Origin: Symbiodinium natans
Lineage: Eukaryota; Sar; Dinophyceae; Suessiales; Symbiodiniaceae
Assembly: GCA_905221605.1 (NCBI GenBank)
Contig: CAJNDS010002249.1
Location: 156,001 to 220,000, forward strand
Reading direction: 5' to 3'
DNA length: 64,000 nucleotides
The notes under the pieces were generated by a model. It was not told the origin of the DNA. It searched no databases and saw only the letters and a program-made list of their open reading frames with translations. Below, in pieces: positions 52,790 through 64,000 of this stretch (positions are counted from its first letter, which is position 1; each line of letters opens with the position of its first letter). The position numbers and the translations under genes were made by a program.

Positions 52790-53890
52790 AAAACCAATTT
52801 TCCAGAGCCCAGCTGAAAAACCAATTGTTCCAGAAAACCATCCTTTTCGTGCCAAAGCCCTTCCAAAGACACCACAAAAGACCACAACCAGAAAGCAAAA
52901 GCAAGACCGAACGAAGGAGAACAAAAAACCAGAATGTCCGAAAAACCAATTGTTCTGGAAAACCATTTTCTTGGTACGCAAAACTCCTTTCCAAAGACAC
53001 CGCAAAGACCACAACCCGAAAGCAAAAGCAAGACTGGACGAAGGAGGAAAAAACCAGAATGTCCGAAAAACCATTTTTTTCCACAAAAGCCCTTCCCAAA
53101 GACACCACAAAAGACCACAACCAGAAAGCAAAAGCAAGACCGAACGAAGGAGAACAAAAAAACCAGAATGTCCGAAAAACCAGTTGTTCCGGAAAACCAT
53201 TCTTTTGGTACGCAAAGGCCTGTCCAAAGACACCACAAAAGACCACAACCAGAAAACAAAAGCAAGACCGAGGAGAACCAAAAAAAACCAGAATGTCCGA
53301 AAAACCAGTTGTTCTGGAAAACCATTTTCTTGGTACGCAAAAGCCCTTTCCAAAGACACCGCAAAGACCACAACCCGAAAGCAAAAGCAAGACCGAACGA
53401 AGGAGAGAAAAACCAGAATGTCCGAAAAACCAGTTTTTCCGAAAAACCATTTTTTACACAAAAGCCCTTCCCAAAGACACCGCAAAGACCACAACCAGAA
53501 AGCAAAAGCAAGACAGAACGAAGAAGAGAAAAACCAGAATGTCCGAAAAACCAGTTGTTCCGAAAAACCATTTTTTTACACAAAAGCCCTTCCCAAAGAC
53601 ACCGCAAAGACCACAACCAGAAAGCAAAAGCAAGACAGAACGAAGAAGAGAAAAACCAGAATGTCCGAAAAACCAGTTGTTCCGGAAAACCATTCTTTTG
53701 GTAGGCAAAGGCCCTGCCCAAAGACCACAACCAGAAAGCAGAAGCAAGACGGAACGAAGGACAAAAAAACCAGAATGTCCTAAAAACCAGTTGTTCTGGG
53801 AAACCAATTTTTTGGGACACAAAGCCTTTGCCAAAGAGAGACTGCAGAGACAGCAAACAGCAAGCCCAAAGCCAAAAGCAGGATCGAACG
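52790..53890. repeat. A-rich tandem repeat, about nine units of 105-128 bp
   Basis: CCAAAGACACC (or a variant) recurs at 52863, 52991, 53096, 53224, 53350, 53471, 53593, 53718 and 53831. Each unit includes CAGAAAGCAAAAGCAAGAC and CCAGAATGTCCGAAAAACCA. Stop-free in several plus and minus frames (to 441 codons), so the open frames are probably by-products. Lies between gene ii and the first exon assigned to gene iii. Confidence 0.9.
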
Positions 53891-54106
53891 AACCCACTTC
53901 AAGAGATGGCTGATATATATATATATATATATATGCATGTACAGATCCATGTGTGTGCTCATTCTTTATGTATATATATATATATATATGTATCATATGT
54001 CGTGCATGACCATTGTGAGAGAGAGAGAGAGTGTGTGAGATCGATGCAATACTTGTATATATATATGTAGATGTGCATGTGTGTCTGTGTGTTCCCTTGA
54101 ATGCAG

Positions 54107-54157
54107 GTGCTACCACTTCAACTGAGCACGAGTACAAGAAGCAGAAATCCTTGGCAG
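54107..54157 (+). CDS. Possible early exon of gene iii
   Basis: GAATGCAG acceptor and TTGGCAG|GTGCCC donor bracket ATTSTEHEYKKQKSLA, phase 1 at both ends. It could be the 5' part of gene iii or belong to a separate transcript. Confidence 0.45.
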
Positions 54158-54650
54158 GTGCCCGCCCCCCTTGCCTGCCTTGCTGTCCATGTCTTTGGCA
54201 GTCAACCGTGTTCATGAAGATGTGTCCTGCAGACATGGTGTGAGCTGAGCACAAGAAACACATGTACATGCACACATGGCTTGCCTTATATATATATATA
54301 TAGACAGATATTATGTATATGATAGATGATATATGATATATATATATGTATATATATATCTGTATATATATATATCCACATGATGCTGCTGGATCTAATG
54401 CTCGAGATTGAGTCGGTAGTTTTGCAGTTCAGGCTTGGCCGGTCTGACTTCTCTGCCATGGATCTGAGAAACCAGTCCAAGCAGTGGAGTTGTGGCACGC
54501 TAATCCGAGGTCAAGGTCTGGTCAATTCGCAGGCGCAACCAGCGCGCCCTGTTCCCTTCTACCAGGCCTCATATTTTATTCTAGCTCTGTCTTCTCTCTT
54601 TCCTTCGTTCTTTCTGGCTTTCTTTCTTTCTTGCTTTCTGTGTTCCTTCA

Positions 54651-55015
<365 letters not shown>

Positions 55016-55154
55016 CTCTGTCAGTTCGGTCTGATCCCATGTTCTGGCAGTGCTTGGCAACTCTGTATGTGCAAGCCATACATATATATATATATGTATA
55101 TACATATGCAGAGAGTATGAGGTTGCCTCTCTTGGTATAGTACTCTGTCTGCAG

Positions 55155-55262
55155 GTGAAGGAGGAGACGAGTCCCATTGAAACGGAGATCCTGGCCACGT
55201 TCAGCCCGAGGACTCGTGCATCAATTGCCTCCTTGCCAGACACCCCCAACTCCAGATTGCTT
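55155..55262 (+). CDS. Gene iii upstream exon
   Basis: GTCTGCAG acceptor, 36 codons in phase 0 (VKEETSPIETEILATFSPRT, RASIASLPDTPNSRLL), ending at a GTGCGT donor. Soluble, unrecognised. The following 700 bases are TA-rich intron. Confidence 0.6.
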
Positions 55263-55973
55263 GTGCGTCAGCTGTACTGTGCAAATCTGGGCTGCTTGTG
55301 TGCAATTCTGTGCATGTGAAAACATGTTCGTGCCACTTTGGCTTTAGTTGCTGTAATGTATATATATATATACATCAAAAATATTATGTCTATGTGTACA
55401 CATATATATATATATATGTCTATATGAATGCCTCATACATACACATATACACATTTATTCTTACATGCACGATTATATGGGGTTAAAGGCTGTTTGGGAG
55501 TATTCTCTTGTATTATAGGCCAGTAAGGGTTCTCATCTCTCCTGTATCTCTTTTCTATTTCCAAAAGTAAACTGAATATGATATATATATATACACGAAT
55601 AATGCATGTAGATAGATATATATATATATATATATATATGAGTCAGTCTTAATGTACATACACAAATTTATATGTTGATATATGAGCAGATGTAGCAGAA
55701 GGTGTGTATATATATATATGTGTATTTATAATCACAAGACATAGTGTATATATACATATATATACACTCATTCATACTATACAAAATAGATTGATACACA
55801 TATGTGTTTGGTTCAACATATATGTATATATATATATGTATATATATATATATACGTATACCATTAAGAATCAAAAAACTATATATATATATATATAAGC
55901 AGTGTGTAAAAATAGTATAGTTATCACTAAAAGATATATGTGCTTGCATGTGATGTTTTGGCTCACATTTCAG

Positions 55974-57902
55974 GTCATCGGCAGGTTGCAGGGCCTGTGG
56001 ATGCCAAGATGGAGGATGGCCAGCGTCCGCCGCCACCTCCCCCTCCTTTGAGGCCAGAGGTGCCTCCGCCTCCCCCACGTGTGCCACGGCAGCACCTTGC
56101 GAGGGTGGCTTTGGAGCAAGCTCGTGACCTCTTTCGTGCCAAGGCCCAGGGTGTGCCCGGTGTACCACCGCTTCCACAATTTCAGCAGCAGCAGCAGCAA
56201 AGAAATGGGCAGCAGTGGGCCTCACAGCAGCAAGATGCACTCTGGAGTGCACCAAGGAGTGCGCCGCAACAGAGGGTGCCACAGCAGAGGGCACCGCAGC
56301 AGAGTGCACCGCCGAGTGCCCCACAGCAGAGTGCACCACAGCAGAGTGCCCCACAGCCGAGTTCCCCGCAGAGTTCGCCACAGCAGAGTGCCCCGCAGCA
56401 GTATGTGCAGCAGAGAACCCCTGGCCCACAGCAGAGTGCTGCGCAGCAGAGTGCGCCGCAGCAGAGTGCGCCGCAGCAGAGTGCCCCGCAGCAGAGTGCA
56501 CCGAGTGCTGGTGGTGCACATGTGCTGCAGGCATCGCAGAGTGTGGGTGCCACACCTGTGGGGCTGGCCAGTGGTGGGCGTGTTGGGTCGCCAGCTGCTG
56601 CTCAAAGCCCGCCGGCAGTGAAGTGCCTCAGAAGGCCAGGCCACTTCGCCCCGCGGCAGTGGCGGAGACTCCTGGTCCGAGGATTACCGTGGGGTCCGAT
56701 GGAAAGCCTCGGCTGATGCCCACGCCGAAGATATCTTCTGCAGACAAGGCCCGGGCCACGCAGCAAGGAGCTCCTGATGAGGCGAATGTGGTGCCTCCCA
56801 GCTCTGGCAATGTGGACACAAGTGGTGGCTGTGGGCAGGCGCAGAAGATGGTGGACCACCGCACGATGAGCAGTGGCAGTGCTGGCGATGGCGACAGGCA
56901 AGCTGCGCTTGAGAAGCAGAGTGCGGACTTGGCAAGAGAGCTAGCTCGAGCAACGAGGTTTCTCGAGCAGTACGAGCAGGGAACGCAAGCGACACTGCAA
57001 GGGACACCGCCAGCCCGCCCTTGTGCTTCTGGGCCACCGCAGCCTTCATCGCCACCTACGCTGGCGCCGACACTTTATCCAACGCCAATGTCACCGTTGC
57101 ATCCTATGTCCCCCTTCTTGCCATCGCCAACGGTGCCACACGCAATGGTGCCGCCAGCAATGGTGCCGCCAGCAACGGTGCCGCCAGCAAGGGTACCGCC
57201 AACAATGGTGCCGCCAGGAATGGTGCCACAAGTGCCACCAGCAATGGTGCCACCCTCAATGGTGCCGCAAGCAATGGTGCCGCCAGCAATGGTGCCACCC
57301 TCAATGGTGCCGCCCTCAATGGTGCCGCCCTCAATGATGCCGCCAGCAATGGTGCCTGGATTGTTCTCCCCTACCAGAATGGACCAGGCATTCATGGACA
57401 CCCAGGTCATGGGCACTCCGCCTCAGCGTGGGACGTTTCCGGAGCCAGGACCTGGGAGTGGCATCGCCCCGCAGGCGCTGGCCATCGACCGGGCTATGAA
57501 CAACATTTACGACAGCATGCTGACGCTGGCTGGATTGGACAAGTGGTCAGATCTTCCCAAGGAGTTCCATGTCTTGGCGCATGGTATGCTGGAGCAGAGC
57601 TTGGAGGCCAGACGTGCCAAAGCAGGCACCATGCAAGGAGGGCCTGCGCCGACTGGTTCTGGAACTTCGGCTGGTTGTGGGCTGCCTGGTTCTGGGGCGC
57701 AAGCTGCGCCAGCTCCCAAGACTGCCCCTGGGTTGGGCTGGCTGGTTATGGGGCGCAAGCTGCGCCAGCAGCAAAGACTGCAGCCCCTGCAGCTGCAAAG
57801 GTGGCAGGGGCTGTGCCTGAGGCTGATGAGCCCACGGAGATTCCCACGGAGACGCCGACGTCTGTCATGGATGATGATCAGCCGGCAGATCGTGCAGTGT
57901 GA
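55974..57902 (+). CDS. Gene iii Gln/Ser/Pro-rich exon with frame changes
   Basis: After CATTTCAG one frame runs HRQVAGPVDAKMEDGQRPPP, through a coiled ALEQARDLFRAKAQG segment and QQSAP repeats to about 56620. A second frame (ETPGPRITVGSDGKPRLMPT; MVPPAMVPP-type repeats; AIDRAMNNIYDSMLTLAGLD) runs to about 57720. A third (AAPAAKTAAPAAAKVAGAVP, ending DDDQPADRAV) runs to 57902. The two +1/-1 changes have no clear splice sites; indels in the copy, assembly errors or very short introns are possible. The second shift lies in a local duplication of GGGGCGCAAGCTGCGCCAGC. Confidence 0.6.
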
Positions 57903-57967
57903 CTTGGCAAGTAAAAAGTGCGTGCGGGTGTTATCGGGTCTGCATGTTGCATGTATTTGGGCCTGAG

Positions 57968-58760
57968 GAAAGTGAACAGCCAAACCCATCCAAAAGCCTA
58001 TGGGTTTCTCAATCGCTACTGCGCGAAGAACGACAAGCGCAACAATGAGACCAGGGCAGAGATCAAGAAGCAATGGGATCAAGGTACCAAACTTGTATTC
58101 GTATACATATATACACATGTCTGTTTGCACAGTTATTTATACACCTTGAAACAAAACCAAAACAAGCTGTCATGTGTGGCATCAAAACCTTCAAGCCTGA
58201 TTGGGTTTCCTTTCGCTTCCAGGAGGCTATGCCAAGAACAAGCTCCTTCGCGACTTCATCCAGAAGTGCTACAACCCTGAGTCGGAGGCACATGAGAATG
58301 CGGCTCTGGGGCTGAAGGTGTGATGTGTGCACAACGTATTGCTTTGCATGTTGAGTTCTGGTAGGTGTACCATGCAAGAGTATGTCTACATCTAAGGCAC
58401 GCCTGGAATGCCTTTACAAGCTGCGTCAAGTGAGCAGGGAGTGGAAGAAAAGCCTGAAGGGCTTCGAGTGGCACTCCCTGGCGGACATGATGGGGGTCCT
58501 CAAATGGTCAGAGACCTTTGGCAGCCTTATGTATAGACATAAGAATGCATGCAGCTGTGTCTCTGAATACTCTGTGACACACACATAATATATATATATA
58601 TATACATATGTATGTATACATATAATATATGCATATATATATATATGCGTGTATATACAATGTATGTATGTATGTACGTACGTACGTATGTATGTATGTA
58701 TGTATGTATGTGAGTATGTATGCATGCATGCATGCATGTATGTGTGTATGTATCTATATA

Positions 58761-58796
<36 letters not shown>

Positions 58797-60386
58797 AGCA
58801 GTTTGCCTTGTGCTTGCCCTTTACAACCTTGATTTCTTGAGGCATCCTGCAATCGCATGTTTGTATAGGGTTTAGGGCCCTTAGGTTGTTGGGCCTTACG
58901 GTCTTGCGTAGGGATTCAAGGGTTAAGCTGGGTGTACATGGGAGAGGGGGGAGAGCTGATGATGCATGGTGCCCAATGAGTTATACATATATATATATAT
59001 GTATATGTTTACATGCATCTCTTTCGCTCATCTTAAGAATGAAACTCCTCTTGGGCAAGTCATTGCAGTTCATTCTTGCTGGGGCAGTGCTGGGGTCTAT
59101 GTTGTGAGGAAGAAATCCCTCGGTGCTGTTGCGCGCTGTGAGCGCAACAAGCTCTTCAAAAAGTGTCTTTATGAGGGCTGCCGAAAGTATCTTGTGCAAG
59201 TTACTGACCGAGTCGAGCTCCTTTGCTGCATGTAGACTGCAGTGTGCCCATGTCTCGTTACTTTTGTTTGCTTGCTGTCTGAAACAAGGCAGGGATCGGA
59301 GGCACTGAAGGAGCTGGAGGAATTGTTGGAGAGCACAGGCTGCTTCTCTCTTTAGCAACATGTGCTGATTGCAAGGCTCTGTTCACTCGTTAGATTACAG
59401 GCACTCTCCGCGAGAACTTCGACGTGAATGTGGGTGTGGGTGACCTGCTGGAGGTCACAGATGATGAGGGTCCAGGTGAAGCAAAGCCAACCAAGAAGAA
59501 GGCGGCTGGCTTGCCAGAGCTGGATGGAGAGGAGTCAGTGGCTGACTTCGTGTCCAAGTACAAGAAGACATGCTTGAACAAGCGGCAAGTCTTCCGCGAG
59601 ACCTCAGAGCGCCTCGTGAAAGAGGAGTGTGCTGGACATGAGAAGCTCCCCTGAATAAATGCGTGGGTGCACAGGCGCTGTGTGTGCTGCATGTGTTTTT
59701 GCTTTTTTGTCAATTGCAACTATTGCACCTTCGAGGAAAGATTATGGGGAACTGAAAACAGAGATGGGCACCTTGTCGTTTATGTACATATCTATATATA
59801 TATATATATCATGTTTATGTGATGAGAAAGTTTTTGCGAATGTGTTTTGCAGCTTGACAGTGTGCCTGTCCCCCAACTGAGATGCCATAAATGGGCTCTA
59901 CACGAACCTGTGCGACATGGAAGTGAATCCCAAAATCAAGCCTCTTGCCAGCATGTGTTTGAGTTGAGCTCAGTGTGCTCCATGTGCACTTACATGTTTT
60001 CAGTGTGCACTGTCTACCTATGTGCAGGACGAAGCATGAGTACTCCGCGATCTGCGAGCAGATCAAAGCTGCCTTGATCCGCTTCACAAACAAGCTGAAC
60101 ATTGTCAAGTCCATGCCTTATGAGTGCAACGACATTACAAGTGAGTACACCTCAATAGATATATATATATATATACTTATTATATATATATACACATAGA
60201 CATATGCAGATGCATTCCTGTGAATATAAAAATGTATACATGTATGTGTCGAAGTATATATATATATATAAGATATATACATATATATATATATATATGT
60301 AGAGCAGCATATGCGTGTCAACTGCAATCAGCCATGTGTGTTTGCTCCATCTCCCTCCCTCTATCTCTCTCCCTCTATCTCTCTCC

Positions 60387-60474
<88 letters not shown>

Positions 60475-60655
60475 CTCTTTCACACTCACTCAGTCACTCA
60501 CTCACTCACTCTCTCTCTTTTATCTCTGTATCTAGCTCTCTCGCTCTATCTCGCCCCTGCCCTCGTCCCGTTGCTATCACTTTCACATGCTTGTTCTCTG
60601 CATCCCTTTGCTGCTGTCTTTCTCTTTGTCTCAAGCTGCTCTCCGCGTCGTTGTC

Positions 60656-60749
<94 letters not shown>

Positions 60750-60847
60750 TTTTTTCCTTAAATGTATTGTCTGAGGACGTATTTCCGCAAGGCTACTGCG
60801 AAGTCCAGGAGTAAGGCCAAGGCCAAACCTGAGAAGCGTGAAGATGA
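57968..60847 (+). CDS. Gene iii central exons
   Basis: Exons 57968-58083 ([20 protein letters not shown]), 58223-58317 ([20 protein letters not shown]), 58379-58530 ([20 protein letters not shown]), about 59036-59230, 59293-59338, 59401-about 59650 ([20 protein letters not shown]), about 59880-59955, 60028-60140 ([20 protein letters not shown]) and 60776-60847 ([16 protein letters not shown]). Junctions 58083/58223, 58317/58379 and 59338/59401 (a GC-AG intron) agree in phase; the others are not fully resolved. Charged, helical, with a Lys-rich end typical of nuclear proteins. It reads as the N-terminal half of the protein whose C-terminal half follows. Confidence 0.6.
58580..58795. repeat. 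TATG/TACG microsatellite in gene iii intron
   Basis: TA tract, then (GTAT)n, (GTAC)n and (GCAT)n blocks, then TA again. All frames here are artefacts. Confidence 0.95.
60388..60743. repeat. (CT)n tracts in gene iii intron
   Basis: CT runs at 60388-60470 and 60658-60743, the second ending about 30 bases before the AG at 60774-60775 and so placed like a giant polypyrimidine tract. Confidence 0.95.
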
Positions 60848-61274
60848 GTGAGTGCAGCTGAATTTTGGCGTGATCTGTGTGTGGAGCTTTGCAGTCTCAT
60901 GAGTGCAATTCTTTGCGACCAACTAATGCTCATATACATGGACAGCTTATATACATGTATATATATATGTATATATATATATATGTATGTGCTTCTTATC
61001 TGTGTACATGTTTGCGTCCCTATATATACGTGTACATACATCACAAAGAGCATGCTGCAGTGTAGACATATAAGTTTATTCTGTAGCAGTTGCTATATGT
61101 TTGAGATGGGCTGCATGCTTCATTGTCGCCCAGCAGTCCTCGCGTGTGCGCTACCTGGGTGAAGAAGAATGCCAGCCTTGAGTCTTGCTTTCGCTTTCTG
61201 CAAGGACTTCTGAGATGGGGCTTCGGGTTGGTAGGGCAGTCTATTGGGAGTTGGGCAGTTATGTTGAACTTGAG

Positions 61275-63871
61275 TTTCTGGGCTGCTTTCAAAGCTTCTG
61301 GTCATGAATCGCCCTTTGCCAACAACTTGCTTCAGTGTCTCAACAGGCAAGTGCCGATTACACCCTGAGATAACACACATGCACTGCTCTCCAGCACTTT
61401 CAGTCCACCGCTTGGTTTGTACACCATGGCCTTCTTTATATATTGGTTGTCCTGTGCGCAGGTGCTGCTGTGGTGCGGAATGTGCTGAATCACTATCTGG
61501 CAACTCGGTCATGGTATCCTACTTTTTCTGTCTAGTACACAACTTCACAATGTGGCCTATGTATCTGCAGTTCCACGCTGAACTCTGCGTGAACATGTGT
61601 GTGTGTGTGCGTGTATACATGCATCTGAGGCACACAATGCCGATGGGGCGTCGCGCATGGCGTCGCTGAATGCTGCAACGATGAGTCTTCATGATCCTTG
61701 GCAGAGCACACTGGTGCAATTGGGCCTCGCCTCTGGAAGTTCGAGTGACAAGGAGACTGTGTTCCTCAACAATGTCAGGGCACTTGGGTTTACACTGCAG
61801 ACAAAGGTCCAAATGAAAGAGGTCCAGTTCCCTGCAAAGGTTGGCCTGTGCCACCAGCCTGTTCTTCCGGTGAAAGAGTTGGCTGAAGAGATCTTGCGGG
61901 ATTACCCTGAAATCTTATTCTGCGGGCATGGGTATGACCAGCTGGAGAAAGTGCAAGCTACTTTCTCTACTTTCTGGGAGCGCTTCCGGCACACGTGGCC
62001 CAAGCATCCGGTGTTTGAGGTGCATCACAATGGCCTACACCGCTGTATCCCCTGCCGCATCCATAGCGACGAAGGCACTTCATTTCGCAAAGCTGGCATC
62101 TTCCAGCAATCCTGGGGCCCAGTCATCAAAAGTGGCCCTGCCAGCTGGCGGCACTGTTTCTTTTACACCTGCCTCTTGGCTCAGCACTACAAGGCTTGCC
62201 CTGAGTTGCGTCTCATGTGGAGCAAGAATATACTCGTGCATACACATCCAAAGAAATCAAACATAGACATGCATATATGTAGACGTATATATACATATAT
62301 GTATTTATATAAACTGGTCAAAACCATCTTGATTCTTTACTGACCCACAACCATGTCTACACATGTGGCAGGCAGAATAAGAGAAAGGCAAGGAGATTCA
62401 AAAGTGAGAGGGTGTGAGTGCACGTGTTGAATCGCACGCATGCCAGGACATGATACATATATATATATATATATATATATATGGTATTATAATATATATA
62501 TATATCTGGTATTTATATATATATATATACACATACATATGCATCCTTATAGATACGAATTATACAAGTTTACATTCACATGTAAACCCAAATGCAGGAT
62601 GACAATCTGGGCTTTGCAGCTGGCAACAGAACGCTTGATGGCATTGCTTCGCATTTTGTGGACGAGGCAAATGATTGCTTCTACAATGGTTTGCAGAGCC
62701 GCCAAGGCCAATTCTTTCTGGTGTTTGTGCGACTTGAGGGTGATTTACCAGCGCAAGGAAAGCTCATGCATTCAGCGCGGAATTTCACCAATGAGCCAAA
62801 TCCAATGTGTCCCTGGTGCTTGGCTGATGATCGCGATGTTCCATTTGCTGATCATCGTCGAGATGCTGTATGGCGGAGAACAACGGGATCACAGCAACCG
62901 TGGGGTTCGTGCAGCCCTCTCCATCGTCTTCCAGGTGGTGATGAGGAAGAGTTCGTCGCCAAGGACTTGTTCCACATTAGCCATCTTGGGATCACACGAA
63001 CCTTCATTGCCTCTTGCATATGCTACTTGGTGGACATCGGCCATTTTACAGCTGGACATGCGCCAACTGTGGCTGTACCTGTGCGCCTGAAAGAAGCATA
63101 TGAGTGTTTCAAAGACCACTGTCGACTTGTGCAATGTGAAACGCCGGATGTGAAGGCATTTTCTCGGGAAAACCTGGGATGGAAGAGCCGCAACACAATG
63201 CCAGAGACTTCTTGGCAACATGGGTTAATATGGCAACTCCTCTTTTCTGGCAGCCCCCATACCCATTGATACAAGTCTACACATGTCGCAAGTTCGTCTT
63301 TGCTGGGTGAGCCGTTTTCATTTGGAAGTTTGTTTAGTAACACCTGGCTGAAGCCCACCAAACCTTTAAGAAGCCAATGTGCTGTCTGAGGAAAGGGTCA
63401 GACGCCCGTTTGCTGGTCAAGTGGCTGGTTGACTACCTGCAGCAACCATGGCTTCGTGATGAGATAATGGAATGCATGCTGCTGGCGTTGATAGCAATGG
63501 ATGACTTTCACAGACTCTGCTACCAGCAGGCTGACAGAATCTGGCTCACTGCTGCACAGGCGATGTCTGCACGACACTTCCTGTGGCAGTTTTTCTGCAG
63601 CTATGTCAAAGCTGCGAGACTCTGTCATCAGCAAGCGAAATTGTTTTTCAACATCACTCCTAAGTTTCATTATCTTTTGCATATCCACGAGGATTTACAG
63701 AGATGTGCTGGGCGTGAGTACACGCTCAACCCGGCCAGCTTCGCTACCCAAATGGACGAAGATTATGTGGGAGTGGCATCCCAAATGGGCCGTACTTGTC
63801 ATCCGCTTGCTGTGTCTAAGCGAACAGCCGAGAAGTGGCTGATCTACATTTGGCTCAAGTGGACCAAGTGA
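61275..63871 (+). CDS. Gene iii C-terminal exons: transposase-like
   Basis: Exons 61275-61346, 61462-61529, 61630-62235, 62598-63214 and 63391-63871 (TGA) join in phase; introns are GC-AG, GT-AG, GT-AG and, most likely, GC-AG. About 610 residues. Landmarks in order: VRNVLNHYLATRSWYP, LRDYPEILFCGHGYDQLE, HSDEGTSF (62060-62085), FYNGLQSRQGQFFLVFVRLE, a CPWCLADD knuckle (62818 on), KDLFHISHLG (62961-62990), PKFHYLLHIH and MDEDYVG (63752-63772). Asp, Asp and Glu/Asp in such motifs, a zinc knuckle and a PKFH...H motif recall DDE-type KDZ/Plavaka-like transposases. This is inference from layout, not proven homology. From memory the protein belongs to a very abundant dinoflagellate family. It could be a mobile-element protein or a domesticated one. 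Confidence 0.65.
62456..62535. repeat. TA microsatellite in gene iii intron
   Basis: Alternating TA blocks between the exons ending at 62235 and starting at 62598. Similar tracts occur in nearly every intron after 42 kb. Confidence 0.95.
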
Positions 63872-64000
63872 AAACATGAGAGGAACACCTTGGTGTTTGC
63901 CTACTTTGTTGTTGGGGCCATTGCATGCAGATGTCTATATATATATATATATGTAGCAAAAAGCATGCATGATTTATCAGAAACACATATTATATATATA

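Overview
This window looks like nuclear DNA of a dinoflagellate. Supporting signs are plant-type telomere-like repeats (TTTAGGG/CCCTAAA) scattered internally, introns starting with GT, GC and GA, compact genes split into small exons, genes all on one strand, and protein families (ubiquitin-like plus ankyrin; large multicopy families with Lys/Ala tracts) that I associate with Symbiodinium-like genomes. That last association is from memory and unverified. I see no prokaryotic operons, rRNA, tRNA or CRISPR arrays.

Region 1 (about 1-41.2 kb) is saturated with short telomere-like arrays in both orientations and with several families of small foldback or TIR elements (here called A, B, C and D). 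Family A copies have 4-bp target duplications and family B copies have 8-bp ones. Between them lie small islands of good coding potential, bounded by AG and GT/GC/GA, that read as micro-exons of plus-strand genes whose introns are made of repeats. One gene resolves fully: a nine-exon ubiquitin-like/ankyrin gene (18826-22270, 309 codons) with every phase consistent. One of its introns is a family A element plus its 4-bp target duplication, so this is an introner-type intron with a GA donor. A GC-rich composite satellite (28.0-29.6 kb) and a (G10-11 C)n block (33.7 kb) also lie here.

Region 2 (about 41.6-64 kb) is different. Telomere-like arrays and families A-D stop, and introns carry TA, CT and GA microsatellites instead. 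It holds three intron-rich plus-strand genes in a row: (i) a Cys-rich, Lys/Ala-rich protein of unknown function (42.0-48.8 kb); (ii) a protein with methyltransferase-like motifs (49.7-52.1 kb); (iii) a long gene (about 54-63.9 kb) whose C-terminal half has a CxxC knuckle and spaced acidic motifs reminiscent of a DDE/KDZ-type transposase. The three together could be a large multi-gene mobile element or a domesticated relic. No terminal repeats were found, and the window ends just past gene iii.

Splice models come from phase matching by eye. The ankyrin model is firm, the models for genes i-iii are partly resolved, and the isolated micro-exons are candidates only.
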